From positions 1 to 17,508 of the forward strand of contig CAYXDX010000032.1 in assembly GCA_964463865.1 (NCBI GenBank): 17,508 nt of DNA, in the 5' to 3' direction. Positions 14,015 through 17,508 of the stretch are shown here, piece after piece. Below the pieces are notes generated by a model. That model did no database searches and was not told the origin of the DNA. It saw nothing but the letters and a program-made list of their open reading frames with translations. The translations under genes and the position numbers were made by a program. Within the stretch, counting starts at the first letter, position 1. Every line of letters begins with the position of its first letter. Source of the stretch: Ferroglobus sp964463865. Lineage in GTDB: Archaea; Halobacteriota; Archaeoglobi; Archaeoglobales; Archaeoglobaceae.

Positions 14015-14817
14015 CTCTCTTCCCTCACCACGAACCTTTCGCTCAGCGCTTCCCCTATCAACGCGAATCCGAGCGATAGAATGACGACCATGAGTCCGGG
14101 AAACGTAATCATCCACCAGTAGCCGGCCGGGAGGTAGGGTCTTCCAGAACTCAAATCGAAACCCCAGTCCGGAGTTGGGGCAGAGACGATGAAACCGAGA
14201 AAGCTCAATCCCGCTTCGGTAATTATCGCGTCGGCAACGCTCAGCGAGAAGACGACGATAACTATCGTCGCGACGTTCGGAAGGATGTATTTTCTGAGTA
14301 TCCTAAAATCGCTCGCTCCAGAAACTTTCGCGGCTTCGACGAAAAGTCTCGTTTTTATAGAGAGCGTCTGACCTCGAATCATTCTGAAGTACGTCGGTAT
14401 GTAGACGACCGATATCGCAACAATTGCGTTGAACACGCTCGGCCCTAAAACGGCGGCAATGGCTATGGCGAGTATTAGGCTCGGGAACGCGTAAAGGCTG
14501 TCCATCACCATAGACAAAACTCTGTCGAGCTTTCCTCCGTAGTAGCCAGATATCAAACCCAGCGGAACGCCGATAAGCATTGAAACAATTGAAGCTGAGA
14601 AGACTACAAGAAGGACTATTCTCGACCCGTACACAACTCTCGAAAATATGTCTCTTCCGAGGTTGTCGGTGCCCATGATGTGTTTGCTGCTTGGTGGCTG
14701 CAGAACGTCTCCAGTAGACTTCGTTGGATCGTAAGGAGCGATGAACGGGGAGAAGATAGCCATGAATAGCACGACGCCGACGATTACGAGTCCGGCGTAC
14801 AGCATCTTTCCGCTCAT
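14011..14817 (-). CDS. dppC: Peptide-type ABC transporter permease (OppC/DppC)
   Basis: A 268-residue integral membrane protein with a first membrane helix at about residues 6-27, a short external loop containing the HIMGTDNLGRDIFSR motif (46-60) diagnostic of DppC/OppC permeases, and about five further helices. The cytoplasmic coupling (EAA) loop is E161-AAKVSGASDFRILRKYILPN-181, which contacts an ATPase subunit. ATG at 14817 overlaps the last base of the permease B stop (TGATG) and the end overlaps oppD (ATGA), so the four downstream genes form one coupled unit. At 268 residues it is slightly shorter than many DppC proteins but looks complete. Confidence 0.94.
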   Translation of the reverse strand: MSGKMLYAGLVIVGVVLFMAIFSPFIAPYDPTKSTGDVLQPPSSKHIMGTDNLGRDIFSRVVYGSRIVLLVVFSASIVSMLIGVPLGLISGYYGGKLDRVLSMVMDSLYAFPSLILAIAIAAVLGPSVFNAIVAISVVYIPTYFRMIRGQTLSIKTRLFVEAAKVSGASDFRILRKYILPNVATIVIVVFSLSVADAIITEAGLSFLGFIVSAPTPDWGFDLSSGRPYLPAGYWWMITFPGLMVVILSLGFALIGEALSERFVVREER

Positions 14818-15827
14818 CAGTATCTCACCCTCGGATCGAGCAGAGCGTATATGACGTCGACGATAAGGCTTATCAACGCGACGAACAGCGCGTAGAAGAC
14901 GATCGCACCCTGAACGGACGTGTAGTCTCTATACTGGATCCTCTCGAGCAAGAACGTTCCCATACCGGGCCACGAGAATGTCGTTTCTGTCAGCACAGCC
15001 CCGCCGAGCAGGATCGCGAACTGCAACCCCATGAGAGTTACGACTGGAATAAACGCGTTCTTCATCGCGTGAAAGACGACTTTCCTCTCTCTCACTCCCC
15101 TCGCCCTGTAAGCCGTTATGAAGTCCTGACTGAGGACGTCAATCAGGTTGTTCCTGAGAATTCTCGTATACGCACCGCTCAAGACTATACCAAGAGTGAT
15201 CGAAGGTAAAATTAAGTGACTTATCGCGCTCGCGAAGGCTTCGAAGTTTCCGGTCAGAAGGCTGTCGACGACGAAAAGCCCGGTAATTCTGTCTGGTGCG
15301 AGCCCCGCGTCTATCCTGCCACCAATTGGGAGCACCTTGAGGTAAACGCCGAAAATCATCTGGAGGAGCATGCCAAACCAAGGTATGAAAAGCGTGTAGG
15401 CGAGAACGCTGTAAAGTCTGAGCGACGCATCTATTTTCGTTCCCTTCTTAAAAGCTGCGACGGATCCGGTTATGACTCCGATTATGACGCTTATCGCAAA
15501 TCCGAAAATCGTTAGTTCGAGAGTTGCCGGAAACCTGTCGGCTATTTCCTCTACAACGGGTCTCCTACCCCAGATTAGAGACCTACCAAAGTCCCCGTGG
15601 GCTATGTTGTAGAGGTATTCGAAATACTGAACGAGTATCGGTTTGTCCAAACCCGCTTCGTGCCTGAGTTTTTCGAGAACCTCCGGCGGAACCTTCTGAC
15701 CGACCATCGCGGCAATGGGATCTCCGGGGAGAATCCTGAGTATGAAGAACACGACCGTGAGAAGTATGAATACCGTCGGAATCACGAGTAGCGCTCTCGT
15801 TACTATGTATGTCCTGAGGTTGGACAT
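14817..15827 (-). CDS. dppB: Peptide-type ABC transporter permease (OppB/DppB)
   Basis: A 336-residue permease with the family N-terminus (R-T-Y-I-V-T-R-A-L-L membrane entry, RILPGDP at 31-37), the GDFGRS motif (78-83) and about six membrane helices. The EAA coupling loop spans about residues 239-260 (YRARGVRERKVVFHAMKNAF), and the protein ends in the usual DPR motif (331-333). It pairs with permease C to form the transmembrane channel. ATG 15827 has a GGAG site 4 nt upstream and a TATA-like box 26 nt upstream, so it could be translated from read-through mRNA and from its own short transcript. Substrate is not predictable from the permease. Confidence 0.95.
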   Translation of the reverse strand: MSNLRTYIVTRALLVIPTVFILLTVVFFILRILPGDPIAAMVGQKVPPEVLEKLRHEAGLDKPILVQYFEYLYNIAHGDFGRSLIWGRRPVVEEIADRFPATLELTIFGFAISVIIGVITGSVAAFKKGTKIDASLRLYSVLAYTLFIPWFGMLLQMIFGVYLKVLPIGGRIDAGLAPDRITGLFVVDSLLTGNFEAFASAISHLILPSITLGIVLSGAYTRILRNNLIDVLSQDFITAYRARGVRERKVVFHAMKNAFIPVVTLMGLQFAILLGGAVLTETTFSWPGMGTFLLERIQYRDYTSVQGAIVFYALFVALISLIVDVIYALLDPRVRY

Positions 15828-15848
15828 TACACTCCGATCCCTACCCGG

Positions 15849-15858
15849 CTTTAAAAAA
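15849..15858 (-). promoter_or_regulatory. Putative internal TATA box for dppB-dppC-oppD-oppF
   Basis: TTTTTTAAAG on the minus strand is centred about 26 nt before the dppB ATG. It follows the T-tracts after the binding-protein gene, so it could restart transcription of the membrane and ATPase genes. It could also be only a third T-tract of the terminator. Confidence 0.4.
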
Positions 15859-15870
15859 TTTGTGTAATTT

Positions 15871-15884
15871 TAAAAAATTAAAAA
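15871..15884 (-). terminator. T-rich intrinsic-type terminator after the binding-protein gene
   Basis: Immediately after the stop codon (15887-15885) the minus strand reads T5-AA-T6, with a further T6 run about 17 nt later. Archaeal RNA polymerase terminates at such T-tracts without a hairpin. Partial termination here would give more binding protein than permease, the usual stoichiometry for these importers. Confidence 0.5.
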
Positions 15885-17471
15885 TTATTCTTCCCAGTAT
15901 AGCGTGTAGTATCTGAGAATCATCGTTGGATCGAGGTTTATTCCTCCTATCTTCTCCTTTGCGACGATTGACAGCTGCCCCTGGACGAGCGGAACTATCG
16001 GAACGTCTTCGGCGAGAATCTTCTGGACTTCCTCGTAATACTGCGCTCTCCTGTTCTGATCAGTCTCCACGGATGCCTTCTCAAGGAGTTCGTCGACCTT
16101 CGGATTGCTGTATGGATATCCGAGCCACCTGTTTGCGCCAGTCTTCAAGAACGGCGTCGTGTAGTCGTCGGGGTCTATGTAGTCCGGATACCATCCGAAG
16201 AGCGACGCCATCATCGCGCCCTTTCTCGAGTATTCGGTGTAGGTCGACCACTCCGCACTCTTGAGCTCGACTTCGATCATTCCAGTAGCTTCAAGCTGTT
16301 CCTTGAGCACCTGAGCGAGGTCTTTTTCGGTGTCTCCGTAGTGAGTAGGAGTCCACCAGAGTTCAAGCTTGAGCTTGTTCTCTTCACTGTATCCAGCCTG
16401 TTTGAGGAGCTCTCTTGCGAGTTCGATGTTCGCGTCTCCGTATTTCTCTTTAAACACGTCCACGTGGCTCCACATACCGATTGGAACGAGAGAATACAGC
16501 GGAGCCATCGTTCCGAGATATACTCTGTTCACAATGTCGTTTCTGTCTATCGCAGCCGCAATCGCCTGTCTGACGAGCTTGTTAGCAGTCGGATATCCGT
16601 AGCTCTCGTTCGCGTTGAGGACGAGATACCTTATGAAACCGCCAGGCACCTGATAGACCTTGAGTCCCTTCTCGTTCTTCAGAGACTGCAAGTCGACCGG
16701 ATTGAGCGTTCTCCACGCTATGTCGACTTCTCCCTTTTCGATCGCAAGTCTGAGAGTTGTAGCGTCTGCGTAGAACTTTATGATTATCCTCTTCGTCTTC
16801 GGCTTTTCTCCGAAGAAGTTCTCGTTCGCTTCGAGCACGAGCTCCTGATCTCTAACCCACTTAACGATCTTGTATGGACCGACTCCTCCGGCGGTCTGGT
16901 CCGGATCGATTTCGTCGGGCTTGTAGTTCGGGTGCACCGGGAAGTAAGGCGGCGTTGCAGTTAGAGCCAAGAAGTAAGCGACCGGTTTCTTGAGCTTGAA
17001 CTCCAGAGTGTAGTCGTCAAGAGCTTTGACGTCCTCGACGAATTCAGTTACGAGCCAAGACGGATCTCCGGCAATTTTCATGACTCTCTTTATGCTCCTC
17101 TCGAAGTCCTTAGCCGTGCAAGGAGTTCCGTCAGCGAACTTGAGGTCTTTCCTCAGGTGGAAGATGTAGACCGTTCCGTTCTCCTTGATTTCGTAACTTT
17201 CCGCAAGATACGGCTCGAGTTCAGTTGTGCCAGGCTTGTATCTCATCAAGCCGCCCATCACGTTGTTGAGGATTTCCCACGTGAAGAAGTCATACGCGTT
17301 CGCAGGATCGAGCTCCGTGATCTTGTCGGTCACTCCTATGATTATCGTGTCCTTCGCCTTAGTCTCTACCGCTGGCGTGGTCTTCTCCGCTGGCTTTTCA
17401 GCCGGTTGCTGCGCACATCCGGCGAAGACGAGTGCTGCGATTAACAGCACCAAAATTGCGGCTTTCTTCAT
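15885..17471 (-). CDS. Peptide-type ABC transporter substrate-binding lipoprotein
   Basis: A 528-residue extracytoplasmic binding protein of the SBP_bac_5 (DppA/OppA) family. The start ATG at 17471 follows GGTGATGA and gives a basic-hydrophobic signal MKKAAILVLLIAALVFAGC with a lipobox cysteine at residue 19, then a Pro/Ala/Glu/Thr-rich linker (20-40) that would tether the domain outside the membrane. The mature domain opens with the family pattern DTIIIGVTDKITELDPANAY, has the YIFHLRKDLKFADGTP segment, and ends near LRYYTLYWEE. An upstream in-frame start at 17498 would place nine polar residues before the signal and is unlikely. Gene order binding protein-B-C-D-F matches a complete importer. 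Family members carry peptides, nickel or oligosaccharides; the ligand here is not assignable. Confidence 0.95.
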   Translation of the reverse strand: MKKAAILVLLIAALVFAGCAQQPAEKPAEKTTPAVETKAKDTIIIGVTDKITELDPANAYDFFTWEILNNVMGGLMRYKPGTTELEPYLAESYEIKENGTVYIFHLRKDLKFADGTPCTAKDFERSIKRVMKIAGDPSWLVTEFVEDVKALDDYTLEFKLKKPVAYFLALTATPPYFPVHPNYKPDEIDPDQTAGGVGPYKIVKWVRDQELVLEANENFFGEKPKTKRIIIKFYADATTLRLAIEKGEVDIAWRTLNPVDLQSLKNEKGLKVYQVPGGFIRYLVLNANESYGYPTANKLVRQAIAAAIDRNDIVNRVYLGTMAPLYSLVPIGMWSHVDVFKEKYGDANIELARELLKQAGYSEENKLKLELWWTPTHYGDTEKDLAQVLKEQLEATGMIEVELKSAEWSTYTEYSRKGAMMASLFGWYPDYIDPDDYTTPFLKTGANRWLGYPYSNPKVDELLEKASVETDQNRRAQYYEEVQKILAEDVPIVPLVQGQLSIVAKEKIGGINLDPTMILRYYTLYWEE

Positions 17472-17492
17472 TTCGTCATCACCTGACTGAAT

Positions 17493-17506
17493 TTGCAAAC
17501 TTGCAA
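17493..17506. promoter_or_regulatory. TTGCAA-AC-TTGCAA symmetrical element upstream of the importer operon
   Basis: Two copies of the self-complementary hexamer TTGCAA are separated by two bases, giving a 14-bp near-perfect palindrome 22-35 nt before the binding-protein ATG. Its place suggests an operator near the transcription start, but the promoter itself lies at or past the window edge. Confidence 0.4.
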
Positions 17507-17508
17507 TA

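Noticed and set aside
14015..14116. N-terminal extension of OppD
   Set aside because: It is an out-of-frame reading of the end of the permease C gene; ATG 14014 gives the normal ABC start and an ATGA overlap.
16341..16964. Open frame of 207 codons on the plus strand opposite the binding-protein gene
   Set aside because: Antisense shadow of a complete SBP_bac_5 protein.
17471..17490. GTGATGA / CTGA-like boxes suggesting a C/D-box guide RNA ahead of the binding-protein gene
   Set aside because: The GTGATGA is the ribosome binding site of the ATG at 17471, and no properly spaced D', C' and D boxes are seen.

Overview
The window looks like chromosomal DNA from a hyperthermophilic euryarchaeon of the Archaeoglobaceae (Archaeoglobus, Ferroglobus or Geoglobus type). 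The reasons are archaeal-only or archaeal-type proteins (Rnl3-family RNA ligase, aIF1A, Rio1, a Dim2-like KH protein, type 2 IPP isomerase, archaeal GluRS and TyrRS), GGTGAT-type ribosome binding sites, TATA-box promoters with leaderless or near-leaderless starts, and close resemblance of Rio1 and the prenyltransferase to the Archaeoglobus proteins as I remember them. Assignment to genus is a guess. Coding density is very high: 17 genes, the largest non-coding gap is about 98 bases, and there is no stretch over 300 bases without a gene. I see no tRNA, rRNA, CRISPR array or insertion sequence.

Region 1 (1-3273, minus strand) reads as one operon: a CBS-pair protein with a C-terminal zinc ribbon, a four-CBS protein, an ATP-dependent RNA ligase (Pab1020/Rnl3 family), and a DUF1464 ASKHA-fold putative kinase that runs off the left edge. 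Gaps are 10, 1 and -7 nt. The pairing of adenylate-sensor-type CBS proteins with an RNA ligase and an uncharacterised sugar-kinase-fold protein is the least explained part of the window. A divergent promoter region (3274-3386) separates it from a plus-strand HAD phosphatase (3387-4175), whose end overlaps the next minus-strand operon tail to tail.

Region 2 (4168-7561, minus strand) is an information-processing cluster: exonuclease III-type AP endonuclease, then TyrRS with its own apparent leaderless promoter on the exonuclease stop codon, then aIF1A, Rio1 kinase and Dim2/Pno1-like KH protein in a tightly coupled chain. The last three belong to translation initiation and small-subunit maturation.

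Region 3 (7634-12077, plus strand) holds a TatD-like metal-dependent hydrolase, then type 2 isopentenyl diphosphate isomerase, geranylgeranyl diphosphate synthase and glutamyl-tRNA synthetase. The middle two supply C20 prenyl diphosphate for archaeal ether lipids. GluRS has an atypical HIGH motif (TLGS).

Region 4 (12097-17471, minus strand) is a complete peptide-type ABC importer, read in the order lipoprotein binding protein, permease B, permease C, ATPase D, ATPase F. T-tracts and a possible second promoter lie between the binding-protein gene and the permeases. A TTGCAA-AC-TTGCAA element lies just upstream of the binding-protein gene at the right edge. The two ATPase genes share short islands of exact DNA identity over their nucleotide-binding motifs.
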